Part shown: one piece after another, positions 26,501 to 33,343 of the stretch
How positions within the stretch are numbered: the stretch's first letter is position 1
How the letters are laid out: the number at the start of each line of letters is the position of its first letter
NCBI GenBank assembly: GCA_003223025.1
Contig: QHXR01000015.1
Span: forward strand, 32,440 to 86,320
From: Acidobacteriota bacterium
GTDB taxonomy: Bacteria; Acidobacteriota; Blastocatellia; Pyrinomonadales; Pyrinomonadaceae
Direction: 5' to 3'
Length of the DNA stretch: 53,881 nt
Translations under genes and position numbers: made by a program
Notes under the pieces: model-generated
Database searches by the model: none
What the model was told of the DNA's origin: nothing
The model's input: only the letters and a program-made list of their open reading frames with translations

Positions 26501-26636
26501 GGCCGACCGTCGAGAAGATCAGATCGAGCTCTTCGGGCGGCAGCGTGCGTTCGCGGCCCATACGCGTATTACCGAGAGATCCGTATGTGGATCCGCCGCC
26601 AGGCATACGATCGGCCGATTGGGAACCATTTTTCAT
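23547..26636 (-). CDS. Sigma-54-dependent activator with N-terminal TPR array
   Basis: A 1029-residue transcription activator. An array of tetratricopeptide repeats (about 40-520) is followed by a GAF-like region (about 545-665). The AAA+ sigma-54 interaction domain (about 690-920) has Walker A GESGTGKE (about 720), the sigma-54-contacting GAFTGA loop (about 773), Walker B GGTLFLDEIGDLP and the R-finger region FREDLYYRLNV. A Fis-type helix-turn-helix closes the protein (about 980-1029; NISRVANELGLTRRGLYLKI). There is no receiver domain, so TPR/GAF binding rather than phosphorylation probably controls it. No -24/-12 promoter target was identified in the window. Confidence 0.93.
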   Translation of the reverse strand: MKNGSQSADRMPGGGSTYGSLGNTRMGRERTLPPEELDLIFSTVGQSLRDGKSSKAEKLLVDTIQNYNHTAENLANLKRLLAFSLETVGKYKDSLEAVRAYEDADMLSLLSKETQVRVSTQLAIAYNNLGDHPKAVTLLKESVEVARENELNHLLGPIDSGLARVYRKLNECAICRDYAEKALAYFRESGDWLGMSEAYREIALSYHQEGNSAKSLEYFDLGIQIIGDRTAPFMLGKLFTDMSGAYWFLRRPKDGIACLEKSIGFFEQTEHVLNSIIAYNNLGINLMLIGEWDRAEEIIKRSLDLAIDTNHVHIAGILDSLGELKILRDDLTDAEDYLDQAVALARERNREWYAAQAMRNLARCYLAQGSFEKAIDKAKETIELCAQIGDKHYANMAGLVLAESCLGLNDGSACATALRAIEENDPSSDFFVLGNIQRIRGLAELENDNVEVAVHHFNRSLTIFEAAEDLYHTALADLLIGENVGLENVGRAKKHLTKASEIFRKLGVERLADRASRKLEAVRDLASGEMRAPAHSNSAASQLLMVRLAEATASRELLFRELVAVLQQESRAKKIIIAEADDEKKLRPFITHGYSPIESNEVIGKYEDALHKGNEKAFARGRNLSIFPLKTANAKPAYLLIQPNTSAILNDGSPLSPLFPVVELGLDVIALRARDKRAPVEQESSPYTSSSLMPGFIHSSPAMTSLVEEVYKIRSSDVTVLVTGESGTGKELVSRAIHTLSNRKEKVFVPFNCTAVPKELAEGHLFGYRRGAFTGAVTDSPGMIRAAHGGTLFLDEIGDLPIDVQPKLLRFLQEGEIQPIGEKTPIKVDVRIIAATNMPLEQKVADGSFREDLYYRLNVIRLRVPPLRERRSEIPPIVNYYINHYSSRFGKHDITFTPQTVDLLMVCNWEGNVRQLCNEVQRIIARAVDNEVVTPDHLSPELKRSAKPLTANLGTGPRPIATYDMPVMPFKNIPDGGTLEEAVTELEMQMIKAALGRHNWNISRVANELGLTRRGLYLKIARYGIEKAA

Positions 26637-26789
26637 TTGACGATTAGCCCTATGAAACGTTCAATTGCCGAGTGTTTTCAGCAATTGCTCAGGTTGTTGG
26701 TTATTTAGTAAACAGCGCACTCGAAATCTAGCAAAAAAAGTAGAGAGTGTCTATATTGAATGCCGGGCCGCTATGGCAAAATCGAACCG

Positions 26790-27101
26790 ATGGCAGATTT
26801 CCCCGAATTTGATACGGATGTCCTAACCGAGTCCGAAACAAAACTCGAAAAACCAAAACTGTTTAAGGTCCTCCTGCAAAACGACGATTTCACGACGATG
26901 GAATTCGTGGTTTTCGTGCTCGAGTATGTCTTTAACCGAACGGAGGCCGACGCGTTCTCGATCATGTTAAAGGTCCATAACGAGGGAATGGGACTCGCCG
27001 GCGTTTATCCGTACGAGGTCGCGAACATGAAGTCGGAAAAGGCGATGAACCTCGCCAAGGCACGCGAGTACCCGCTTCTGTGCACTGTCGAGGAAGAGTA
27101 G
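26790..27101 (+). CDS. clpS: ATP-dependent Clp protease adaptor ClpS
   Basis: ClpS delivers N-degron substrates to the ClpAP protease. The 103-residue protein shows the family core: FKVLLQNDDFTTMEFVVFVL (about 26-45; the NDD motif contacts the N-degron), MLKVHNEGMGLAGVYPYEVA and a C-terminal EYPLLCTVEEE. An in-frame ATG at 26760 would add ten residues. The start at 26790 is preferred because TATATT at about 26752 could be a -10 box, but neither start has a good ribosome-binding site. No clpA is adjacent. A small Ile-rich reading frame and a terminator follow. Confidence 0.9.
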   Translation: MADFPEFDTDVLTESETKLEKPKLFKVLLQNDDFTTMEFVVFVLEYVFNRTEADAFSIMLKVHNEGMGLAGVYPYEVANMKSEKAMNLAKAREYPLLCTVEEE

Positions 27102-27128
27102 AAATATGGTAAGGTGATTTTTGTAATT

Positions 27129-27188
27129 ATGCGGAGGCCATCGCCCATTATAAACATCATCAACGGGACAAGGCTCGGAGTTATCTGA
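27129..27188 (+). CDS. Putative Ile-rich leader peptide of ileS
   Basis: This 19-codon reading frame encodes MRRPSPIINIINGTRLGVI. AAGGTG lies 12 bases before its ATG. Five of 19 residues are Ile, four of them within five codons (ATT ATA AAC ATC ATC). It sits 27 bases after the clpS stop and upstream of an intrinsic terminator and ileS. Ribosome stalling on Ile codons when charged tRNA-Ile is low would be a classic attenuation signal. The reading frame and codon content are seen directly; regulation is inferred. It could be a chance reading frame. Confidence 0.6.
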   Translation: MRRPSPIINIINGTRLGVI

Positions 27189-27246
27189 GCCCAAAGCGAG
27201 CGTTTGCCTCGAAGTCCCAAGCCGATAAGAAGGCTTGGGGCTTTTT
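27172..27246 (+). promoter_or_regulatory. Candidate transcription attenuator ahead of ileS
   Basis: The region overlaps the end of the leader peptide and ends at the terminator. GGCTC (27172-27176) can pair with GAGCC (27187-27191). AGCCCAAAGC (27188-27197) can instead compete for the 3' arm of the terminator, GCTTGGGGCT (27233-27242), with one mismatch. GGGAC (27165-27169) can pair with GTCCC (27214-27218) in the 5' arm. Such exclusive pairings are expected of an attenuator, but the order of events was not resolved by eye. Confidence 0.5.
27213..27246 (+). terminator. Intrinsic terminator between clpS and ileS
   Basis: AGTCCCAAGCC (27213-27223) pairs with GGCTTGGGGCT (27232-27242), one G-U pair, with loop GATAAGAA, and runs into TTTTT. 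It may simply end clpS transcription or form the switchable part of an ileS attenuator. Confidence 0.88.
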
Positions 27247-27510
27247 CATTTTGGATTTTGGATTTTGGATTTTGGATTTTGGTTTTTGGTCTTTGGTTTT
27301 CGGCTTTGGGTTTGGGTTTTCGGCTTTGAGTATTGAATGTCGATTTTCGCCGCACCTTTTCAAATTTGAAATTTGAAATTTGAAATTTGAAAGCTAAAGC
27401 CAAGACAAAAACCAAAAACCAAAGCCGAAAGCCCAAAGCGGAAGACCAAATACGAAAGCCGAAAACCAAAGACCAAAGACCGAAGACCAAGAAACTAGAA
27501 ACGAGAAACT
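27247..27510. repeat. Heptamer-based long hairpin upstream of ileS
   Basis: The left side is (TTTTGGA)n then G/T-rich phrases (TTTGGTTTTCGGCTTTGGG). The centre is four AAATTTG heptamers (about 27361-27390). The right side is the complementary C/A-rich counterpart (AAAAACCAAAGCCGAAAGCC). The spacer could form one long imperfect hairpin of about 250 bases. It separates the terminator from the ileS start by about 270 bases. It can be read in frame as a Lys/Pro-rich extension of IleS, which is considered artefactual. Confidence 0.8.
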
Positions 27511-27518
27511 TTGCCGTC

Positions 27519-30485
27519 ATGACCGAACCATTGGATTTAAAGAAGACAGTTAACTTGCCGAAGACTGCGTTCTCGCAGAAGGCGAATCTTAGCCAGAGCG
27601 AGCCTGCGCGGTTGAAGAAGTGGAAAGAGATGGGCTTGTACGATCAAGTCCTAAAGGCGCGAGCCGGACGCGAGAAGTTTATCCTTCACGACGGCCCGCC
27701 GTATGCGAATGCTGACATTCACATCGGAACCGCGCTGAACAAGATCCTTAAAGACTTCGTCGTCAAAACGCGTTCGATGATGGGCTTCGAAGCGCCGTAC
27801 GTTCCGGGCTACGACTGCCACGGTCTGCCGATCGAAACACTTGTCGAGAAGAAACTCACCGAAAAGGGAAAGAACAAGAACGACATCCCGGTCGCGACAT
27901 TCCGCCGCATCTGCCGCGAGCATGCATCGACCGCGATGACGGGACAGACGCGCGATTTTCAGCGCCTCGGAATTCTCGGCGAATGGGACACGCCGTATTT
28001 AACGATGTCGCCCGAGTACGAATCGTCGACCGCTCGTTTGTTCGGAAAGTTCCTCGAACGCGGATACGTCTACAAAGGACTTCGACCGGTCTATTGGTGC
28101 ATCCACGATCAGACCGCGCTCGCCGAAGCCGAGGTCGAATACAAAGAGCACACGTCGCCATCCGTGTATGTGAAGTTTCCGCTAAAATCCGATCCGGCTG
28201 AGATCGATCCGGCACTTGCCGGGAAGAACGTGTTTGTCGTTATCTGGACTACGACTCCGTGGACGCTGCCGGCGAACATGGGGATCGCGGTGCATCCGGA
28301 TTTCGATTATTCCGCGATCGAGGTTTCGGATGCAGAAGTTTTCATCGTCGCATCTGAGCTCGCGAAAGCTTTCACCGAAACCGCCGGCTTCGCCGAATAC
28401 GAAGAGATCGCGCGATTCAAAGGCTCGAAGCTTGATCGGCTGGAAGCAAAACATCCGTGGATCGATCGAACATCGCTGATCATGAACGGCGAACACGTAA
28501 CGCTTGGCGAAGCCGATGCCGAAGTTGAGCTCGATGTGCGATTCGAAAACAAGTCGGCCGGAAAATCCGGAACCGGATGCGTTCACACAGCTCCCGGTCA
28601 CGGTGCGGACGATTTTCATATCAGTAAAAAATACGGGCTCGAGATCTACAATCCGGTCGACGCCGCGGGAAATTTCATCGCTGAGGTCGAACATTTCGGC
28701 GGGATGAATATCTTCGACGCGAATCCGAAGATCGTCGAGTTTCTCCGCGAAAACGGAATGCTGCTTTTCTCCGAAAAGTATCAGCACCGTTACCCGCATT
28801 GCTGGCGATGCAAGAACCCGGTCGTCTTTCGCGCGACACCCCAATGGTTTGTGTCTATGGATGAAGTAACGCCGCCGTCGGATGTAACGCCGCCGTCTCG
28901 GCGGCTGGCGCGGGAGCGTCTCGCTCCCGACGACGACGCCCGGAGTGCGGGACGCACTCCGGACAGCCAGCGGGACGCTGGCGTTACGCCGCTTCGCCAA
29001 CAGGCACTTCAAGAGATACAGCGGGTGAATTGGTATCCATCGTGGGGCGAAGGTCGTATGACGAACATGTTCAAGGGCCGTCCCGACTGGTGCGTTTCTC
29101 GGCAGCGTTCGTGGGGAGTTCCGATCCCCGTGTTCTATTGCCAGGCGTGCGATGAAGCGATCGCCGATCCGAAGATCATCGATCATGTCGCGGACATCTT
29201 CGCTAAAGAAACCGCCGACGCATGGTACGCGCGACCGGAGAGCGAGTTGTTGCCCGAAGGATTTAAGTGTCCGAAATGCAGCGGTGCGGATTTCAGAAAG
29301 GAGACTGACATCCTCGATGTTTGGTTCGACTCCGGCTCGAGCTGCGTCGCCGTTCTCGAAACACGCGGCGATACTCTTCGATTTCCGGCGGACGTTTATC
29401 TCGAAGGCGGCGATCAATATCGCGGCTGGTTCAACTCGAGTCTGAGCTGCGGTATCGCGGCACACAATTCCGCGCCGTACAAGCAGATCATCACACACGG
29501 CTGGGTCGTCGATGGCGAAGGTCGTAAGCAGAGCAAATCGATCGGAAACGTCACGGCTCCGCAGGAGATCATCGACAAGTCGGGTGCCGAGATCCTGCGT
29601 CTGTGGGCCGCGGCGGTCGATTACACCGAAGACGTTCGATGTTCGGATGAGATCCTTTCGCGCGTCGTCGATGCGTATCGAAAGTTTCGCAACACGCTCC
29701 GGTACGCACTCGGAAATCTCGACGGGTTTGATGTCGCGACGGATTCGGTTCCGGAAAACGAGATGCTCGAGATCGATCGTTGGGCGCTCGCGAGCTTGAA
29801 CGATGTGATCGCGAAGGTCGTGAACGGTTACACGGAATACAATTTCCAGGCGGCGTACAACGCGATCTATAACTTCTGCACCGTCGCGTTATCGGCGCGG
29901 TATTTCGACATCATCAAAGATCGGCTCTACATCTTTGCTCCGAAGTCGAAAGAACGACGCTCGGCGCAGACGGCGCTTTATCAGATCACGGACTCGCTCT
30001 GTCGACTGATGTCGCCGATCCTCGTCTTCACATCCGACGAAGCGTGGGAAAGCATTCCCGGCCAGACGATTCCTTCGGTCCACATCGCGGAGTTCGCGAA
30101 ACCGGAGACGGCCGACACTGATCTGCTCACGCGTTGGGAGCGCGTTTTCTCGATCCGCGATGAAGTTCTGAAAGCGTTGGAAGAAGCTCGAAACGCGAAG
30201 CAGATCGGTTCGTCGCTCGAGGCAAAAGTGATACTGACGACGGACGCCGAGACGACTCGTTTCTTGCTCGATTACTTCGAACAGTTACGTTATATTTTCA
30301 TCGTCTCGCAGGTCGAAGTTCACGAAGGCGATGCGATGAAGGTCGAGATCCAAAAAGCGGACGGCACGAAGTGCGAACGTTGCTGGAACTACTCGACGCG
30401 CGTCGGTGAATTTGAAAAGTTTCCGACGGTCTGCGAGAGATGCGCGGCTGCGTTGACTGAGATCGAGAAGTCGGCGTCAGCGTAG
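27519..30485 (+). CDS. ileS: Isoleucyl-tRNA synthetase with an in-frame repeat insertion
   Basis: IleRS charges tRNA-Ile and edits mischarged valine. The 988-residue protein has the class I HIGH-type motif (NADIHIGTALNK, about 64-75), the CP1 editing domain (TTPWTLPANMGIAVHP), a KMSKS-type motif as GRKQSKSIGN, an anticodon-binding domain and a C-terminal zinc motif (KCERCWNYS, CERC). At about residues 450-491, between FVSMDE and LRQQALQEI, 42 extra residues are encoded by a palindromic element (28866-28991) absent from the usual family alignment. The ATG at 27519 gives the family N-terminus; the frame is open 132 bases further upstream only through low-complexity DNA. The leader upstream may regulate expression by attenuation. 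Confidence 0.95.
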   Translation: MTEPLDLKKTVNLPKTAFSQKANLSQSEPARLKKWKEMGLYDQVLKARAGREKFILHDGPPYANADIHIGTALNKILKDFVVKTRSMMGFEAPYVPGYDCHGLPIETLVEKKLTEKGKNKNDIPVATFRRICREHASTAMTGQTRDFQRLGILGEWDTPYLTMSPEYESSTARLFGKFLERGYVYKGLRPVYWCIHDQTALAEAEVEYKEHTSPSVYVKFPLKSDPAEIDPALAGKNVFVVIWTTTPWTLPANMGIAVHPDFDYSAIEVSDAEVFIVASELAKAFTETAGFAEYEEIARFKGSKLDRLEAKHPWIDRTSLIMNGEHVTLGEADAEVELDVRFENKSAGKSGTGCVHTAPGHGADDFHISKKYGLEIYNPVDAAGNFIAEVEHFGGMNIFDANPKIVEFLRENGMLLFSEKYQHRYPHCWRCKNPVVFRATPQWFVSMDEVTPPSDVTPPSRRLARERLAPDDDARSAGRTPDSQRDAGVTPLRQQALQEIQRVNWYPSWGEGRMTNMFKGRPDWCVSRQRSWGVPIPVFYCQACDEAIADPKIIDHVADIFAKETADAWYARPESELLPEGFKCPKCSGADFRKETDILDVWFDSGSSCVAVLETRGDTLRFPADVYLEGGDQYRGWFNSSLSCGIAAHNSAPYKQIITHGWVVDGEGRKQSKSIGNVTAPQEIIDKSGAEILRLWAAAVDYTEDVRCSDEILSRVVDAYRKFRNTLRYALGNLDGFDVATDSVPENEMLEIDRWALASLNDVIAKVVNGYTEYNFQAAYNAIYNFCTVALSARYFDIIKDRLYIFAPKSKERRSAQTALYQITDSLCRLMSPILVFTSDEAWESIPGQTIPSVHIAEFAKPETADTDLLTRWERVFSIRDEVLKALEEARNAKQIGSSLEAKVILTTDAETTRFLLDYFEQLRYIFIVSQVEVHEGDAMKVEIQKADGTKCERCWNYSTRVGEFEKFPTVCERCAAALTEIEKSASA
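28866..28991 (+). repeat. Palindromic element inserted in frame in ileS
   Basis: About 126 bases with terminal inverted ends GTAACGCC (28866) and GGCGTTAC (28980-28987). Internal GC-rich hairpins are GCGGGAGCG/CGCTCCCG, CCGGAGTGCG/CGCACTCCGG and CCAGCG/CGCTGG, each with a three-base TCT or GGA loop. It encodes 42 residues rich in Arg, Asp and Pro with no stop, keeping the IleS frame. Confidence 0.85.
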
Positions 30486-30490
30486 CTCTA

Positions 30491-30595
30491 TCCGTGTCTT
30501 AATCCTGATCCGTCTATTCCGTTTTATTCTGCGTGTTCCGTGGTTAATCAGGTTTAGTAAACCACGGAATACACGGATCAAAACCGAAAGACACA
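30491..30595. repeat. Nested inverted repeat between ileS and the next gene
   Basis: TGTTCCGTGGTT (about 30534-30545) is inverted at 30560-30572 (AACCACGGAATAC). Outer pieces GTGTCTT/AAAGACAC and GATCCGT/ACGGATC extend the pairing to about 105 bases. There is no strong T-tract after ileS on the plus strand. Confidence 0.7.
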
Positions 30596-30640
30596 GAACG
30601 GGAACTGAAGGTGGAGAAGACACAGACTCGTATGGTGGGT

Positions 30641-31060
30641 ATGAAAACGATATTTCTGTTCGTATTGCTCGCGACTTCGATCGCCGCGCAATCGCTTTAC
30701 ACGCCGGAGAAAGGTTCGCCGGAGCGAAAGGCGATACTCGATGCGCTACGGATTCCGGTCGAGAAGGATCTCAAACAGAAAGTCGTATTCGTCGCCGACA
30801 ATTTTAACGTTTACGGAAACTGGGCGTACATCGGAGGAACTCCGCAAGGAGCAAACGGCGGGACGCCGAACTACGCGAAAACTAATTACGCCGACGCCGT
30901 TGAGTCCGGAGCGTTCGACAATAACTTCTTCGCTCTTCTGAAGAAGACGGCCGGCAAATGGAAAGTCGTGACGTATGCGATCGGATGCACCGACGTTTGC
31001 TACGCTGATTGGTGGAGCCGATACAAGGCTCCGAAAAAAGTGTTTCCGTATACCGAATAG
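30641..31060 (+). CDS. Small secreted protein of unknown function
   Basis: About 139 residues. A signal peptide (MKTIFLFVLLATSIAAQ) is followed by a charged segment (PERKAILDALRIPVEKDLKQ) and a compact domain (VVFVADNFNVYGNWAYIGG, WKVVTYAIGCTDVCYADWW). Two Cys (CTDVC) may form a disulfide after export. I do not recognise a named function. The ATG at 30641 starts the signal peptide; 30632 (ATG) and 30611 (GTG, with a better-placed upstream GAAGG) are alternatives. It precedes the lspA-lgt group on the same strand. Confidence 0.7.
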   Translation: MKTIFLFVLLATSIAAQSLYTPEKGSPERKAILDALRIPVEKDLKQKVVFVADNFNVYGNWAYIGGTPQGANGGTPNYAKTNYADAVESGAFDNNFFALLKKTAGKWKVVTYAIGCTDVCYADWWSRYKAPKKVFPYTE

Positions 31061-31108
31061 AGAACTGTTTCGGCATTCGTCGCGTACTTACAAGCATCAA
31101 AGGTTTGC

Positions 31109-31624
31109 GTGAATAAAAAAGATCTACTTTGGAAGCTTGCATACCTCGCCATCACCGGCGGGGTTTTTCTGATCGATCAGACGACAAAGGCCTGGGCCGT
31201 GCGTCGTCTGCGGTTCGGCGACGACATTTCCGTGATCCCCGGATTTCTGAACTTCGCATACGCGCACAACACTGGTGTCGCGTTCAGCATGCTCGACGAT
31301 CATGGAAACACCGGACGATGGGGATTGTCGGTTGTAGCGCTCATCGCGGCCGCACTCGTCCTCTATTTCTTCTGGCGAACGCCGCGAACCGATGACCGGA
31401 TTCTTGGATCGCTTGCGCTATTGCTCGCCGGAATCGCCGGCAACGTAACCGATCGACTTCGACTCGGATACGTGATCGATTTCATCGACGTTCAATTCGG
31501 CGGATGGCATTACCCGACATTCAACGTCGCCGACATGGCGATCTGCGTCGGAGCGGGGTTACTGATATTGGATATGTTTCTTTCGAAGAAGAAGGGATCG
31601 CAATCCAAACTTGGTACCGCGTAA
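31109..31624 (+). CDS. lspA: Lipoprotein signal peptidase LspA
   Basis: This inner-membrane aspartic peptidase (signal peptidase II) removes signal peptides from prolipoproteins after diacylglyceryl transfer. The 171-residue protein has four membrane segments. It has the conserved NTGVAF motif (about 52-57) and both catalytic aspartates, in GNVTDRLRLGYVIDFI and in FNVADMAI. The start is a GTG with AAAGG 5 bases upstream. It is followed by lgt, which catalyses the preceding step, so a lipoprotein-processing unit is evident. Confidence 0.95.
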   Translation: MNKKDLLWKLAYLAITGGVFLIDQTTKAWAVRRLRFGDDISVIPGFLNFAYAHNTGVAFSMLDDHGNTGRWGLSVVALIAAALVLYFFWRTPRTDDRILGSLALLLAGIAGNVTDRLRLGYVIDFIDVQFGGWHYPTFNVADMAICVGAGLLILDMFLSKKKGSQSKLGTA

Positions 31625-31633
31625 GATCTTTCA

Positions 31634-31676
31634 TTAAGTAATTACGTAATTAAGTAATTAGGTAATTACGTAATGA
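31634..31676. repeat. TAATTACG-type octamer repeat between lspA and lgt
   Basis: Five near-identical 8-bp units (TAATTACG, TAATTAAG, TAATTAGG) form an A/T-rich tandem array that is also partly palindromic. It ends just before the lgt start. Confidence 0.75.
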
Positions 31677-31685
31677 TGAAAATTT

Positions 31686-32495
31686 ATGTATCCAGAGATT
31701 TTTCGCATCGGTAATTTTCCCGTCACGACTTACGGCGTCTGGCTGGCGGTCGGGATGTTGCTCGCGCTTTTTGTTGCGTCGCGGCTCGGAGCGCGTGACG
31801 GGCTTCCGCGTGAGAGAATCTACGATCTCGGACTTTGGACTTTGATCGGCGGGCTTCTCGGATCGAAGATCCTGATGTTCTTTGTCGAAGATAACGTCCA
31901 GGTCTTCACGCTCGATTTTCTCCGTTCGGGCGGCGTGTACTACGGCGGTTTGATCGGAGGATTTCTCGCGGTCGTCTTTCTCGTAAGATTTTATAAGCTG
32001 CCTTTTTGGAAAGTCGCGGATGCTTTTGTACCTGCGCTAGCTCTCGGGCAGGCGTTCGGACGACAGGGCTGTTTCGCTGCCGGATGCTGTTGGGGAAAAC
32101 CGACCGATCTATTTTTTGGCGTTCATTTCAGCGAGGCCGGACACGAGTACACCGGCGTTCCGACTTACGGCCCCGAAGGCGACGCGCTTTATCTTTATCC
32201 GACGCAGCTCATCGAATCGTTCACGATGCTCATCGTATTCGGTTTTCTATTCTGGCTGCACAAGCGAAAGAAATTCGACGGACAAGTTTTGATCGCATAC
32301 GGCATCATATATTCGATCTTCCGATTCTCGATCGAGTTCATCCGAGACGATCCGCGAGGCGATCTTTTTGGATTGACTACAATGACGGGACTGTCTACAT
32401 CACAGTTGGTGAGTTTGCTAGTTGCCGCAGCGTCGATCGTGTTTATGATTTGGAGACTAAGGGCGGGAACTCCCGAGAGCGTCGCCGCAGAGTAA
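31686..32495 (+). CDS. lgt: Prolipoprotein diacylglyceryl transferase Lgt
   Basis: Lgt transfers diacylglycerol from phosphatidylglycerol to the lipobox cysteine, the first step of lipoprotein maturation. The 269-residue protein has about seven membrane helices, the GGVYYGGLIGG segment (about 82-92), the Lgt signature GQAFGRQGCFAAGCCWGKP (about 121-139), and YPTQLIESF plus FIRDDPRGDLFGL near the C-terminus. It follows lspA, and the next secreted gene begins one base after its stop. Confidence 0.95.
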   Translation: MYPEIFRIGNFPVTTYGVWLAVGMLLALFVASRLGARDGLPRERIYDLGLWTLIGGLLGSKILMFFVEDNVQVFTLDFLRSGGVYYGGLIGGFLAVVFLVRFYKLPFWKVADAFVPALALGQAFGRQGCFAAGCCWGKPTDLFFGVHFSEAGHEYTGVPTYGPEGDALYLYPTQLIESFTMLIVFGFLFWLHKRKKFDGQVLIAYGIIYSIFRFSIEFIRDDPRGDLFGLTTMTGLSTSQLVSLLVAAASIVFMIWRLRAGTPESVAAE

Positions 32496-32496
32496 T

Positions 32497-33330
32497 ATGC
32501 GACTTTGGCTAATCTCGATATCACTTCTAATATTTGCGGGTTCTGTTACCGCACAGCAGACAGAGTTCTGTTCGGCATTCTCAGAAGGTACTCACACGAC
32601 AGGCACGATTAGGGTAAAGGCATTGATGACTTTGTCGACCGTGGGCAGAGTCGACGGCGGCGATTCCTTTTTGTACAGCGCCGGCTGCAATAATGGGGAC
32701 TACTTTGCCGTGACCGATTTTTCACAGTCGAAGGACAATCGAAAGACGCGCAAGTTCTTAGACTCGCTGGCGGCGGAAACGAATTTCATCCTCGAGGTGG
32801 ATGTAACCGGGCGTCTCGTTAACTCGTTTATGCCTTCGTTCGGCCACCTAAGTTGGGCGCGATCGGAATTCAAAATTGATCGGATCGATTCGATTGTTGA
32901 TGTGAGCGGTCGACAGAACCTTGTCAGGCCTGATCTCGACGCCGTCACTCCCTTAACGAATCTTGCGACTTCTCTAAAAGTGACCAACACGCAGTTGATG
33001 CTACGCTTTCTCGGATCGTCGAGTTGGCCCGATATCGACGGGATGTTCGACGATTCATTCATTGCTGTCGACCCTAACGATCAGACCTACACAAAGACCA
33101 CTTATAACGATCTCGATGCAAACAAATTGTTCGGCGGTACCTCCGGTTATCCGACACGGTTCGTAACCCAGCCGGATCAAGTGACGAAGGACGGCAATAC
33201 TTACATCGCCTCCGGGATAATGGGCGTGGAACGTGCATCGCGCGCGCAAAAAAAACTTCGCTACGAGAATACTTACCGAATTACCGACGAATCCATTCGT
33301 CTGCTTAAAAGTCGTTTCACGAAGCCCTAA
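32497..33330 (+). CDS. Secreted protein of unknown function
   Basis: 277 residues with a clear signal peptide (MRLWLISISLLIFAGSVTAQ). The mature part contains two early cysteines (Cys25 in TEFCSAF and Cys64 in SAGCNNGDY) and no motif I recognise. Start and spacing (one base after the lgt stop) suggest translational coupling to lgt. Because lspA, lgt and the RluD-type gene flank it, it is probably part of that operon. The mature chain lacks a lipobox. Confidence 0.72.
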   Translation: MRLWLISISLLIFAGSVTAQQTEFCSAFSEGTHTTGTIRVKALMTLSTVGRVDGGDSFLYSAGCNNGDYFAVTDFSQSKDNRKTRKFLDSLAAETNFILEVDVTGRLVNSFMPSFGHLSWARSEFKIDRIDSIVDVSGRQNLVRPDLDAVTPLTNLATSLKVTNTQLMLRFLGSSSWPDIDGMFDDSFIAVDPNDQTYTKTTYNDLDANKLFGGTSGYPTRFVTQPDQVTKDGNTYIASGIMGVERASRAQKKLRYENTYRITDESIRLLKSRFTKP

Positions 33331-33343
33331 CGTACACTTACCT

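Noticed and set aside
27102-27246. T-box riboswitch ahead of ileS
   Set aside because: No T-box sequence or specifier hairpin with the AGTA and NCCA-binding bulge was recognised. A short Ile-rich reading frame fits better.
27387-27518. N-terminal extension of IleS by 44 residues rich in Lys and Pro
   Set aside because: It is a translation of heptamer-type repeats and precedes the conserved family N-terminus. No ribosome-binding site is seen at that start.
28182-29498. Long open frame (438 codons) on the minus strand opposite ileS
   Set aside because: It lies wholly inside the strongly conserved ileS gene on the other strand and its product resembles nothing known. Codon bias of ileS explains the open frame.
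33233-33343. Upstream start for the RluD-type gene
   Set aside because: It overlaps the end of the preceding secreted-protein gene and adds unconserved residues. GTG at 33344 is more reasonable.
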